Assembly: GCF_005484965.1 (NCBI RefSeq)
Contig: NZ_CP034036.1
Location: forward strand, 930,001 to 994,000
Source: Brenneria nigrifluens DSM 30175 = ATCC 13028
GTDB taxonomy: Bacteria; Pseudomonadota; Gammaproteobacteria; Enterobacterales; Enterobacteriaceae
Direction: 5' to 3'
DNA: 64,000 bases
Each line of letters begins with the position of its first letter. Position 1 is the first letter of the stretch. Under the pieces are notes generated by a model. That model did no database searches and had not been told where the DNA came from. It saw only the letters and a list, made by a program, of their open reading frames with translations. The translations under genes were made by a program, and so were the position numbers. Positions 1 through 8,712 of the stretch are shown here, piece after piece.

Positions 1-60
1 AATAACTACGTAGATATCTTCCGGGAGATCTTTACCTGCCGGGACATTGTTCAGACTCAT
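1..60 (-). CDS. ppa: Inorganic pyrophosphatase Ppa, N-terminal 20 codons only
   Basis: Reading leftwards from 60, the ATG opens a frame beginning MSLNNVPAGKDLPEDIYVVI, nearly identical to the start of E. coli Ppa, a soluble hexameric enzyme that hydrolyses pyrophosphate and pulls biosynthetic reactions forward. The rest lies beyond the window, so nothing can be said of its active site. A GAAGGAAAG ribosome-binding stretch precedes the ATG. In E. coli ppa is far from plsY, so this adjacency is a difference in gene order. Confidence 0.85.
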   Translation of the reverse strand, partial: MSLNNVPAGKDLPEDIYVVI

Positions 61-210
61 GTCGCTTTCCTTCTCTTCAAAGCTGAAATGGAGTGCCGGT
101 CATTATAGCCAACTCACAGAGAAAGTCGCCGATTTTTAGGAGAACGGACGAAGCCGCGGGCGCGTTGCCACGCTTGTCCGGCTAGCTCTTGTCGCCGTGT
201 TTACCGCGCA

Positions 211-834
211 TCAGCGCTCACCGTCGGTGGTCTGTTTTTTTCTGCGCAGCTTATTCCAGATTTTACTTTCCTGCCCGCGCCACAAACGCTGAATATTGTC
301 GTGATGGCGCATCAGTATCAGGCAGGAGAGCATGGCGACCGGGAAAGTGAACTGCGGCTTAAACCACCAGACGTAGAACGGGGCGATCAGCGCGCTGATA
401 ATCGCCCCGAGCGACGAATAGCCGCTGAGCAGCACGGTAAGCAGCCAGGTGCCGGTCATCAGGCCGGTGAGGTCCCAGCCGATTGGCGCAATGGCGCCGA
501 GGGCGGTGGCGACGCCTTTACCGCCGCGAAAACGAAAAAACACCGGGTAGATATGGCCGAGACAGGCGGCGATGGCGGTCAGACCGAGGTACAGCGGGGG
601 AATGCCCAGCGCATAAGCCGCCCAGACGGGCAGCATCCCTTTCAGGATATCAAAGACCAGCACCGCGGCCGCGGCAGACTTGCCGCCGATACGCAGTACG
701 TTGGTGGCGCCAGGATTTCCTGAACCATGCTTGCGGGGATCCGGCAGCCCGGCGATCCGGCAGACCAGAATCGCGCTGGAAATCGAGCCGCACAGATACG
801 CGATTACTATCATGCCAAGCGCGATTGCACTCAT
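211..834 (-). CDS. plsY: Glycerol-3-phosphate acyltransferase PlsY
   Basis: PlsY is an inner-membrane enzyme that transfers the acyl group of acyl-phosphate to glycerol-3-phosphate, the first step of phospholipid synthesis. The protein is hydrophobic with several membrane segments and carries the family motifs GSGNPGATNVLR (about residues 37-48) and FRFRGGKGVATALG. The frame is open 30 codons further upstream (to 924), but the start at 834 (MSAIALGMIV) gives 207 residues, the usual length. It is divergent from folB, as in E. coli. The C-terminus is basic (RRKKQ). Confidence 0.93.
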   Translation of the reverse strand: MSAIALGMIVIAYLCGSISSAILVCRIAGLPDPRKHGSGNPGATNVLRIGGKSAAAAVLVFDILKGMLPVWAAYALGIPPLYLGLTAIAACLGHIYPVFFRFRGGKGVATALGAIAPIGWDLTGLMTGTWLLTVLLSGYSSLGAIISALIAPFYVWWFKPQFTFPVAMLSCLILMRHHDNIQRLWRGQESKIWNKLRRKKQTTDGER

Positions 835-941
835 AACGCGGTTCCGTTTAATAAGGGTCGTTTTACTCTTCGCATCTGTGGATAATACGCATATTCCGTC
901 GGAAGTGGTATCCGACAACGACAAAAACAGAGAACGGCGTG

Positions 942-1295
942 ATGGATATCGTATTTATTGAAGAGCTTGGCGTAATTACCACCATTGGTGTTTACGATTG
1001 GGAACAGACGATTCAGCAGAAGCTGGTGTTCGATATCGAAATGGGATGGGATAACCGTCAGGCGGCGGCCAGCGATGACGTTAATGACTGTTTAAGCTAT
1101 GCCGACGTCAGCGAAGCGGTGATTGCGCTGGTGGCGGGACAGCGCTTTGCGCTGGTCGAGCGCGTCGCGGAGGAGGTGGCGCAGATGCTGATGCAGCGTT
1201 TCCCGATCCCCTGGCTGCGCATCAAGGTCGCCAAGCCGGGCGCCGTGGCGCAGGCGCGTCAGGTCGGCGTGGTGATTGAGCGCGGTACGCGATAA
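942..1295 (+). CDS. folB: Dihydroneopterin aldolase FolB
   Basis: FolB cleaves 7,8-dihydroneopterin to 6-hydroxymethyl-dihydropterin and glycolaldehyde in folate synthesis. The 117-residue protein follows E. coli FolB almost throughout: MDIVFIEELGVITTIGVYDW at the start, the pterin-binding CLSYADV segment, FALVERVAEEVA and the KPGAVAQA region. A GTG lies one codon upstream; the ATG at 942 matches the family start. It is divergent from plsY and followed by uppP in the same direction, with a possible weak terminator between. Confidence 0.95.
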   Translation: MDIVFIEELGVITTIGVYDWEQTIQQKLVFDIEMGWDNRQAAASDDVNDCLSYADVSEAVIALVAGQRFALVERVAEEVAQMLMQRFPIPWLRIKVAKPGAVAQARQVGVVIERGTR

Positions 1296-1367
1296 ATCTG
1301 ATTTAGCAGCGTTAATAATGATTTACGCGTTACTAAGCGGTAATCTACGAGGCCTATGGGGCTTATA

Positions 1368-1398
1368 GCGGCTCGCTGGGTGGCGCAGCCGTTTTTTT
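1368..1398 (+). terminator. Possible weak terminator after folB
   Basis: A short stem (CGGCT paired with AGCCG) is followed by seven T residues, 75 nt after the folB stop. The stem has only five clean pairs, so read-through into uppP is likely. Confidence 0.35.
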
Positions 1399-1418
1399 AT
1401 GGCGGTAAGGGAGTTTAG

Positions 1419-2237
1419 ATGACGGACCTGCATTCGTTGTTAATCGCATTTATTCTTGGAGTGGTTGAAGGGCTTACCGAGTTTTTGCCGGTTTCCTCCA
1501 CCGGTCACATGATTATTGTCGGCCACTGGCTGGGATTTGCCGATGACAAAGCCAAAACCTTTGAGGTGATTATCCAGCTGGGTTCGATTCTGGCGGTGGT
1601 GGCGATGTTCTGGCGCCGCCTGTTCGGCCTTATCGGCATTCATTTCGGTCAGGTGCCGCATGAGGGGCAAACGGCGGGGCGTCTGAAACTGACGCACATC
1701 CTGTTGGGAATGATCCCGGCGGTGGTGCTGGGGCTGGTTTTTCACGACGTTATCAAATCGCTGTTTGATCCCAAAAATGTGATGTATGCGCTGGTTGTCG
1801 GGGGCTTTCTGCTGCTGGCGGCGGAGTGGTTAAAACCCAAACAGCCGCGGGCGATGGGGCTGGACGATATCACCCATCGCCAGGCTTTTATCATCGGCTG
1901 TTTTCAGTGTCTGGCGCTGTGGCCGGGGTTTTCCCGCTCCGGCGCCACCATCTCCGGCGGGATGCTAATGGGCGTCAGCCGCTATGCGGCGTCGGAGTTC
2001 TCTTTTATTCTGGCGGTTCCGATGATGATGGGGGCGACGGTGCTGGATCTGTACAAGAGCTGGCATTTCCTGTCATTGGCCGATCTGCCGATGTTCGCCG
2101 TCGGCTTTGTGACCGCCTTTGTGGTGGCGCTGATCGCCATTAAAACCTTTTTGCAGATTATCAAACGTATCTCTTTCGTGCCGTTCGCTATCTATCGTTT
2201 CTTTGTGGCGGCGGTGGTGTATGTGGTGTTTTTGTAG
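1419..2237 (+). CDS. uppP: Undecaprenyl-diphosphatase UppP (BacA)
   Basis: This inner-membrane phosphatase recycles undecaprenyl pyrophosphate to the monophosphate carrier used for peptidoglycan and other envelope polymers; high dosage gives bacitracin resistance. The 272-residue polytopic protein has the two family signatures: the Glu-rich EGLTEFLPVSSTGH segment near residues 17-30 and the PGFSRSGATISGG segment near residues 172-184. Its 3' end overlaps the convergent cca gene by 50 nt, with no room for a terminator between them. Confidence 0.95.
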   Translation: MTDLHSLLIAFILGVVEGLTEFLPVSSTGHMIIVGHWLGFADDKAKTFEVIIQLGSILAVVAMFWRRLFGLIGIHFGQVPHEGQTAGRLKLTHILLGMIPAVVLGLVFHDVIKSLFDPKNVMYALVVGGFLLLAAEWLKPKQPRAMGLDDITHRQAFIIGCFQCLALWPGFSRSGATISGGMLMGVSRYAASEFSFILAVPMMMGATVLDLYKSWHFLSLADLPMFAVGFVTAFVVALIAIKTFLQIIKRISFVPFAIYRFFVAAVVYVVFL

Positions 2238-3465
2238 GCGCGTCCTGCTGCGCTTTCCACTGCTCCAGCGCCTTGTGGCGGCGGCGGTTGAGTTCGTTGC
2301 GGACCTCAATGCCCTGATGGCCGTCGGCGACGACCTCGGCGCTGGTGACGCCGCTGGCGACCCGAAACGCCTGGCGCAGATAATCGCCCTGCGGATAAGG
2401 ACTCTCTTCAAAGCCGGTGCGACCGCGGGCGTCGGCCTCGCTGGAGAGCGCCAACTGCTCCAGCCGCTGCGGCTTGCGCCAGACGTCGAGGGCATCAAAC
2501 AGTTTCAGCAAGGTTTTGGGCTGTAGCGCCTGGACGGTATGAATCAGATCGTGGTATTCCGCCACCAGTTTCGCCAGATCGCGGATATGATTGGGAACAC
2601 GCAAACGCTGGCACAGCGCCTCCACCAGCTTAACCCCCGCCGGACCGTGGCCGTGATGCCGGGGCCACAGCTCCGGCGGCGTCAGCCCCTTGCCGAGATC
2701 GTGACACAGGGCGGCGAAGCGCACGTCGATATCCGGGCTAAGGCGGGCGGCGACCGCCAGCGTCATCAGAGTATGAATGCCGGTATCAATTTCCGGGTGC
2801 CATTTGGCCGGCGCCGGAACGCCATACAGCTTATCGACTTCAGGAAACAGCACCGCCAGCGCGCCGCACTCTCTGAGCACCTGGAAATAGACCTGGGGGC
2901 TGTCGGTGGCGAGCGCTTTCTCGGTCTCTTTCCAGACGCGTTCCGGCGTCAGGTAGGCGAGCTCGCCGTCGCGCGTCATTTTGCTCATCAGCGCCATAGT
3001 CTCTTCGGCGATGCGAAAACCCAGGTTGGCGAAACGGGCGGCGAAACGCGCCACGCGCAGCACCCTGAGCGGATCTTCGCTGAACGCGTCGGAGACGTGG
3101 CGCAGCAGGCGGTTTTCCAGGTCACGGCGGCCGTGATAGGGATCGATCAACTCGCCCTGTTCGCTGCGGGCGATGGCGTTAATGGTCAGATCCCGACGCA
3201 GTAAATCCTGTTCCAGCGTCACATCGGGGGAGGCATGGCAGACAAAGCCGGTGTAGCCGCTGCCGGATTTTCGTTCGGTGCGGGCCAGCGCATATTCATC
3301 GCGGCTTTGCGGGTGCAAAAAGACCGGAAAATCCCTGCCGACCTGTTGATAACCCTGCGCCAGCAGCTGTTGCGGCGTGGCGCCGACCACCACCCAGTCC
3401 TTCTCGGTAACCGGCAAGTTAAGCAGGCTGTCTCGTACGGCGCCGCCGACAAGGTAAATATTCAA
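2188..3465 (-). CDS. cca: Multifunctional CCA tRNA nucleotidyltransferase
   Basis: Cca adds or repairs the 3' CCA of tRNAs without a template. The N-terminal class II nucleotidyltransferase head is seen in YLVGGAVRDSLL and GRDFPVFLHP, and the C-terminal HD phosphohydrolase domain in FAALCHDLGKG. The family start corresponds to LNIYLVGG, so translation most likely begins at the TTG at 3465, giving 425 residues; an upstream ATG at 3510 would add 15 residues unlike the family. E. coli Cca has 412 residues, and the excess is a Pro/Thr/Gln-rich tail after the last conserved segment. The tail lies over the 3' end of uppP on the other strand. Confidence 0.92.
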   Translation of the reverse strand: MNIYLVGGAVRDSLLNLPVTEKDWVVVGATPQQLLAQGYQQVGRDFPVFLHPQSRDEYALARTERKSGSGYTGFVCHASPDVTLEQDLLRRDLTINAIARSEQGELIDPYHGRRDLENRLLRHVSDAFSEDPLRVLRVARFAARFANLGFRIAEETMALMSKMTRDGELAYLTPERVWKETEKALATDSPQVYFQVLRECGALAVLFPEVDKLYGVPAPAKWHPEIDTGIHTLMTLAVAARLSPDIDVRFAALCHDLGKGLTPPELWPRHHGHGPAGVKLVEALCQRLRVPNHIRDLAKLVAEYHDLIHTVQALQPKTLLKLFDALDVWRKPQRLEQLALSSEADARGRTGFEESPYPQGDYLRQAFRVASGVTSAEVVADGHQGIEVRNELNRRRHKALEQWKAQQDAPTKTPHTPPPPQRNDR

Positions 3466-3535
3466 CGTCGGACTCCTGAGTATGCGGTGGTATTCACTAC
3501 ATATTAACATCTTTGCTGCGTATTATTGACCGCCG

Positions 3536-3561
3536 GTAAAAATGCCTGCGCGGGCAGGCAT
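3536..3561 (-). terminator. Rho-independent terminator after ygiM
   Basis: On the minus strand an 8-bp stem (ATGCCTGC with GCAGGCAT) with a 4-nt loop is followed by a run of five T residues, just past the ygiM stop at 3567. It separates ygiM from cca. Confidence 0.75.
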
Positions 3562-3566
3562 CGCTC

Positions 3567-4187
3567 TTAACCCATCCAGCGGTCGTTTTTCTTTCTGCGC
3601 GGGATAATGTGCGGCAGCAGCAGACCCAGCAATAGCCCGATGCCCGCCACGCCGCCGCCGTACATAAACCATTGCAGAATGATGGTGCGCTGTTTGTCGT
3701 CAAGCTGGACATTGGCGGCGCTGACTTTTTTCTGCGCCACGATAAGCTGATTCTTCAATTCCTCATTTTCGCTGCGTAATCCGTTGATAATATCGTCGCT
3801 GGCGGTGACTTTCTGCTGCATATCCGCCGTGCGCTGGTTCCAGGTTTGATCGATATTGTGCAGTTTTTCCGTTAGATCCTTCACCTGGCTTTCCAGTTCG
3901 GGAACGCGGGTGCGCAGGCTGGGCGTTTCGCTGAGCTGATCGAGCGGGATCCAACTGGTGCGGTTTTTGTCATCGCGGATTTGCGCATAGCCCGCCCCCT
4001 GATTAACGCTGAGCACCGTGACTTGATCGCCGGCGTTCAGCGTGCCGATGATGCGGTATTGATTACCCGGCCCGCTGTGGATATAGGTCAGCAGCTCATC
4101 GGAAACATAGCGCTTTTCTTCGGCATGAGCCGCGCCGCTTAAAATGAAGGTTATCAAGGTAAAACAAATCAGGCTTAATTTCTGCAT
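3567..4187 (-). CDS. ygiM: YgiM, SH3-domain membrane-anchored envelope protein (TIGR04211)
   Basis: The 206-residue protein has a cleavable-type N-terminal signal ending near AHA, then a bacterial SH3 domain (YVSDELLTYIHSGPG through TSWIPL, about residues 28-85), a coiled coil (about 95-165), a single C-terminal membrane segment (WFMYGGGVAGIGLLLGLLLP) and a basic cytoplasmic tail RRKKNDRWMG. The layout matches E. coli YgiM. The signal peptide plus C-terminal anchor places most of the protein in the periplasm. Its precise role is not known. It lies between cca and the divergent ygiF, as in E. coli. Confidence 0.88.
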   Translation of the reverse strand: MQKLSLICFTLITFILSGAAHAEEKRYVSDELLTYIHSGPGNQYRIIGTLNAGDQVTVLSVNQGAGYAQIRDDKNRTSWIPLDQLSETPSLRTRVPELESQVKDLTEKLHNIDQTWNQRTADMQQKVTASDDIINGLRSENEELKNQLIVAQKKVSAANVQLDDKQRTIILQWFMYGGGVAGIGLLLGLLLPHIIPRRKKNDRWMG

Positions 4188-4382
4188 AAGATCATCGTGT
4201 TGCGTGAGTTATGGGAGGATAGTAGAGGGTTAAGTCTGATGAGGCAATGATTAAACAGAAATGAGAACTGTCTTACTCTTGGCCCGAAGGGGGCGATAAA
4301 ACAGAGCGCGCTGCAAAGGTGGCAAGGTGAAGTAAAATGTTATTTACTGGCGCCATTCACATTGATCCCGGTGTAGCAAATT

Positions 4383-5714
4383 ATGAGTGAAGAAATCGAA
4401 CTGAAATTTATTGTTCATCCCGGCGGCGTTGATACGCTACGGCAGCAGTTATCCGGCTGGCAGAGCGAATACAGCCATTCCGAACATCTGCGCGCCCGGC
4501 GGCTGACCAATATCTACTATGAGACGGCGGATAATTTCCTGCGCCGACATGGCATCGGGCTGCGTATCCGCGGCGAGAATGAGCGTTACGAAATGACGGC
4601 GAAAACCGCCGGCAACGTGGTCGGCGGGCTGCACCAGCATGCGGAATATAATCTGGCGCTGGAAAAGGCGGAGCTGGACCTGGCCCTTTTCCCGGCGGAT
4701 ATCTGGCCGGAAAACTGCGATCCCGCGGCGCTCCAGCAGTCGCTCAAGCCGCTGTTCAGCACCGATTTTACCCGTGAAAAGTGGGTGGTCACTTATCATC
4801 AAAGCGTGATTGAGGTCGCCCTTGACCTGGGGGAAATCCGCGCGGGCGAACTTAGCGAACCCCTATGTGAGCTGGAGATGGAGCTCAAGCTGGGGCAGAC
4901 CTCGGACCTGCTTGAGCTGGCGAAGGAGATCGCCGAATTCGGCGGTCTGCGTCAGGGCAGCCTGAGCAAGGCCGCGCGCGGCTATCATCTGGCGCAGGGC
5001 AATCCGCCCCGCGAGTGCCGCCCGCTCGGCATCCTGGTGGTGGAGCCGAAAGCCAATATCGATCAGGCGATCCGCGCGGCGCTGGAGTACGCGCTGAGCC
5101 ACTGGCAGTACCATGAGGAGCTTTGGGTGCGCGGCAACGCCGACGCCCGCCACGCGCTGCCGCAGGCCGGCGCGCTGATTCGCGAGATGCTGGTGCTGGT
5201 GGGCGGGGTGGTATCGCGTAAGGTGACGACGCTGTTTCGCGCCGCCCTCGCCAGTCTGGAAGCCGGCGTGGAAAGGACCGAGGATGCGCAAGAGCTATGC
5301 TACGGCGTGGAGTATCTGCAAAGTAAGCTGGTGCTTACTTCATGGCTGGTTGAAGCCGGCTGGCGTAACTATATGGATAACAAAGATCGCATCAGGCTGC
5401 AGGGCTCCTATAAACGTTTCGCCGATATCATGCTGGGCCGCAGTTCCGCCGATCTGAGAAGCACGTTCGCCAGCACGCTGAGCGAAGTGCAATATTTACA
5501 GCAACTGCCGCGTCTACAGCGCAATATTTGCGCCTTTCAGCTGTTATCCGGCGCTTATCCGATGGAACAGGCGGAAGCGTACATCGATCGCTGGCGCGCG
5601 CTGATTCAGGCCATTGAGCAACTGTCGGTCGATCACACCCCGTCGCCTTATCTGGAAGCCTGCCGTAAACAGGCGTTGGCTCATTCGCCATTCTGGCTGC
5701 ACAGCGCCGGCTAA
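4383..5714 (+). CDS. ygiF: Inorganic triphosphatase YgiF (CYTH and CHAD domains)
   Basis: YgiF hydrolyses inorganic tripolyphosphate. The N-terminal CYTH domain shows the hallmark ExExK (EIELK, residues 4-8) and the basic and acidic strands of the triphosphate tunnel (LRIRGENERYEMTAK; ELEMELK). The C-terminal half is a histidine-rich helical CHAD domain (from about residue 215) implicated in polyphosphate binding. At 443 residues it is close to the E. coli length. It is followed 48 nt later by glnE, and the two are probably cotranscribed. Confidence 0.92.
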   Translation: MSEEIELKFIVHPGGVDTLRQQLSGWQSEYSHSEHLRARRLTNIYYETADNFLRRHGIGLRIRGENERYEMTAKTAGNVVGGLHQHAEYNLALEKAELDLALFPADIWPENCDPAALQQSLKPLFSTDFTREKWVVTYHQSVIEVALDLGEIRAGELSEPLCELEMELKLGQTSDLLELAKEIAEFGGLRQGSLSKAARGYHLAQGNPPRECRPLGILVVEPKANIDQAIRAALEYALSHWQYHEELWVRGNADARHALPQAGALIREMLVLVGGVVSRKVTTLFRAALASLEAGVERTEDAQELCYGVEYLQSKLVLTSWLVEAGWRNYMDNKDRIRLQGSYKRFADIMLGRSSADLRSTFASTLSEVQYLQQLPRLQRNICAFQLLSGAYPMEQAEAYIDRWRALIQAIEQLSVDHTPSPYLEACRKQALAHSPFWLHSAG

Positions 5715-5762
5715 CCGTTAACCGCATTTATCCGCCGGCGATGGCGGATCAAGGGAACCACC

Positions 5763-8609
5763 ATGTCGCTACTTCCTTTGCCGCCGTTACTGGCGCAACA
5801 GTCTCAACGGATTTTATTGCGCTTGCGGGAAACCGCCGCCGATTACCCGCCGGCGGCGGCGGACGACGATCTCGCCGTATTGGCGCTGAGCGATTTCGTC
5901 AGCGACGCGCTGACGCGTTATCCCGACTGGTGGCGGGAGCTCCATCGGCAGCCGCCGCGGCCGGAAGAGTGGCGACATTATGCCGACTGGCTGAATCAGG
6001 CGCTGGCCGCGGTCAATGACGAAACGGCGCTGATGACGGTATTGCGGCGATTTCGTCGCCGTATGCTGGTGAGGATCGCCTGGTCGCAGACGTTGCGCAC
6101 CAGCACCACGGAGCAGACGCTGCGCCAGCTCAGCGAACTGGCGGAAACGCTGATTATCGCCGCCCGCGACTGGCTGTATCAGGCCTGCTGCCGGGAGTGG
6201 GGAACGCCGGTCAACGGGCAGGGCGCGGCCCAGCCGCTGCTGATCCTGGGAATGGGGAAACTGGGCGGCGGCGAGTTGAACTTCTCCTCGGATATCGATC
6301 TGATTTTCGTCTATCCGGAAAACGGACAGACCCAGGGCGGACGCCGCGAACTGGATAATGCGCAGTTTTTTACCCGTCTGGGCCAGCGGCTGATAAAAGT
6401 GCTGGATCAGCCGACGGTGGACGGCTTTGTCTATCGCGTCGATATGCGGCTGCGCCCGTTCGGCGACAGCGGCCCGCTGGTGCTGAGTTTCGCCGCCATG
6501 GAAGATTATTATCAGGAGCAGGGGCGGGACTGGGAACGCTATGCGATGGTCAAAGCCCGCCTGCTGGGCGGCATGGACGACGCCTACAGCCAGGAGCTGC
6601 GCAGCACGCTGCGGCCCTTTGTTTTCCGCCGCTATATCGATTTCAGCGTGATTCAGTCGCTGCGCAATATGAAAGGCATGATCGCCCGCGAAGTCCGCCG
6701 GCGCGACTTGCGCGACAATATCAAGCTGGGGGCGGGCGGCATTCGGGAAATCGAATTTATCACCCAGGTTTTTCAGCTGATCCGCGGCGGGCGCGAATCC
6801 GGGCTGCAGGAGCGGGCGCTGCTGCCCACGCTGCGTCATATCGGCGAGCTGGGGCTGTTGGCGCCGCCTCAGGTCGGCGAACTCAGCGAGGCGTACCGTT
6901 TTCTGCGCCGTCTGGAAAATCTTCTGCAGGCGATAGCCGACGAGCAAACGCAAACGCTGCCCGAGGACGAACTCGATCGGCAGCGGCTGGCCTGGGGCAT
7001 GGGATTCGCCGACTGGGCGCAACTGCAACAGGCGCTGTTGCGGCACATGCTGGCGGTGCGCCGCGTGTTTGATGATTTAATCGGCGATGATGCGCCGGAC
7101 AGCGACGATATTCCCGAACACGCCAGCTACCGTAGCCTGTGGCAGGACCGGCTGGATGAGGCCGATCTGGCGTCGCTGACGCCGCACCTGACGGAAAGCG
7201 TGCGCGAGAAGGTGCTGCGCGCGGTCATCGAGTTTCGCTACGACGTGGCGAAACGCACCATCGGCCCGCGCGGGCGCGACGTGCTCGACCAACTGATGCC
7301 CAACCTGCTGGCGGAAGCGTGCGCCCGACAGGATGCGGATACCATTTTATCGCGCCTGACGCCATTGCTGTTGGGGATTGTCACCCGCACCACCTACCTG
7401 GAGCTGCTGCTGGAATCGCGTCCGGCGCTGGCGCAGTTGGTCCGGCTGTGCGCGGCCTCGCCGATGGTGGCCGGCCAGTTGGCGCGCTATCCGCTGCTGC
7501 TCGATGAACTGCTCGATTCCGCCACCCTGTATCAGCCGATCGCCCCGGACGCCTATGCCGATGAGCTGCGGCAGTATCTCCTCAGGGTGCCGGAGGAGGA
7601 GGAAGAGCAGCAACTGGAAGCGCTGCGCCAGTTCAAGCAGGCGCAGCTGCTGCGTATTGCCGCCGGGGATATCGCCGGCGCGCTGCCGGTGATGAAAGTG
7701 AGCGATCACTTAACCTATCTGGCCGAAGCCATCATCGCCGCGGTGGTGCAGCAGGCCTGGGGGCAGATGACGGCGCGCTACGGCCAGCCGGCCCATTTGC
7801 GGCAGCGCGAGGGGCGCGGATTCGCGGTGATCGCCTACGGCAAGCTGGGGGGCTGGGAGCTGGGCTACGGCTCCGATCTCGATCTGGTTTTCCTGCACGA
7901 TTGCCCGCCCGAGGTGATGACCGACGGCGAACGCAGCATTGACGGCCGCCAGTTTTACCTGCGGCTGGCCCAGCGGGTGATACATCTGTTCAGCACCCGC
8001 ACCTCGTCGGGGATTTTGTATGAGGTGGATGCGCGACTGCGGCCGTCGGGGGCGGCGGGGATGCTGGTTAGCACCGTGGAAGCCTTTGACGACTATCAGC
8101 GCAACGAAGCCTGGACCTGGGAGCATCAGGCGCTGGTGCGGGCGCGGATGGTTTACGGCGAGAGCGGCGTACAGCGGCAGTTTGAAGACATTCGCCGCAA
8201 CATCCTGTGCCGCGAGCGCGATGGGGAGAAACTGCGTGGCGAAGTGCGCGACATGCGCGAGAAGATGCGCCAGCATCTGGCGAATAAAGACAAAACGCTG
8301 TTTGACCTGAAGACCGACGCCGGCGGGATCACCGATATCGAGTTTATCGTCCAGTATCTGGTGCTGCGCTATGCGTCGCGGGAGCCGCGCCTGACCCGCT
8401 GGTCGGATAACGTGCGCATACTGGAGATGATGGCGCGGTACGGCGTGATGGAGGAGAGCGAGGCGCATGCCCTGCGGCTGGCTTACGTTACGCTGCGCAA
8501 TGAGCTGCATCATCTGGCGTTGCAGGAGATCGCCGGCCGGGTGAGCCAGGAAAAATTTATCGCCGAACGTCGACAGGTGCAGCACAGCTGGAACAAATGG
8601 CTGGGTTGA
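5763..8609 (+). CDS. glnE: Bifunctional glutamine synthetase adenylyltransferase/deadenylase GlnE
   Basis: GlnE attaches AMP to, and removes it from, a tyrosine of glutamine synthetase, and so tunes nitrogen assimilation under control of PII. The 948-residue protein has two nucleotidyltransferase domains, each with the G-[GS]-x9-D-x-D signature: MGKLGGGELNFSSDIDLIFVY in the N-terminal deadenylase half and YGKLGGWELGYGSDLDLVFLH in the C-terminal adenylylase half. Each is followed by a helical PII-uridylyltransferase-like domain with the GGIREIEF or GGITDIEF motif. The ATG at 5763 matches the family length (E. coli 946). Confidence 0.96.
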   Translation: MSLLPLPPLLAQQSQRILLRLRETAADYPPAAADDDLAVLALSDFVSDALTRYPDWWRELHRQPPRPEEWRHYADWLNQALAAVNDETALMTVLRRFRRRMLVRIAWSQTLRTSTTEQTLRQLSELAETLIIAARDWLYQACCREWGTPVNGQGAAQPLLILGMGKLGGGELNFSSDIDLIFVYPENGQTQGGRRELDNAQFFTRLGQRLIKVLDQPTVDGFVYRVDMRLRPFGDSGPLVLSFAAMEDYYQEQGRDWERYAMVKARLLGGMDDAYSQELRSTLRPFVFRRYIDFSVIQSLRNMKGMIAREVRRRDLRDNIKLGAGGIREIEFITQVFQLIRGGRESGLQERALLPTLRHIGELGLLAPPQVGELSEAYRFLRRLENLLQAIADEQTQTLPEDELDRQRLAWGMGFADWAQLQQALLRHMLAVRRVFDDLIGDDAPDSDDIPEHASYRSLWQDRLDEADLASLTPHLTESVREKVLRAVIEFRYDVAKRTIGPRGRDVLDQLMPNLLAEACARQDADTILSRLTPLLLGIVTRTTYLELLLESRPALAQLVRLCAASPMVAGQLARYPLLLDELLDSATLYQPIAPDAYADELRQYLLRVPEEEEEQQLEALRQFKQAQLLRIAAGDIAGALPVMKVSDHLTYLAEAIIAAVVQQAWGQMTARYGQPAHLRQREGRGFAVIAYGKLGGWELGYGSDLDLVFLHDCPPEVMTDGERSIDGRQFYLRLAQRVIHLFSTRTSSGILYEVDARLRPSGAAGMLVSTVEAFDDYQRNEAWTWEHQALVRARMVYGESGVQRQFEDIRRNILCRERDGEKLRGEVRDMREKMRQHLANKDKTLFDLKTDAGGITDIEFIVQYLVLRYASREPRLTRWSDNVRILEMMARYGVMEESEAHALRLAYVTLRNELHHLALQEIAGRVSQEKFIAERRQVQHSWNKWLG

Positions 8610-8712
8610 GAGAGGTTTCGCATTCTGTTTAACCGGGATGCGCTTTTTAATAGTAATAATCGGGCCTGTGATATTATTACGCGCATTATGCAAAATGAGC
8701 TTGGAGTATGGG

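Noticed and set aside
5814..8693. Long minus-strand frames opposite glnE
   Set aside because: These are antisense shadows of glnE with skewed composition and no ribosome-binding site or known motif.
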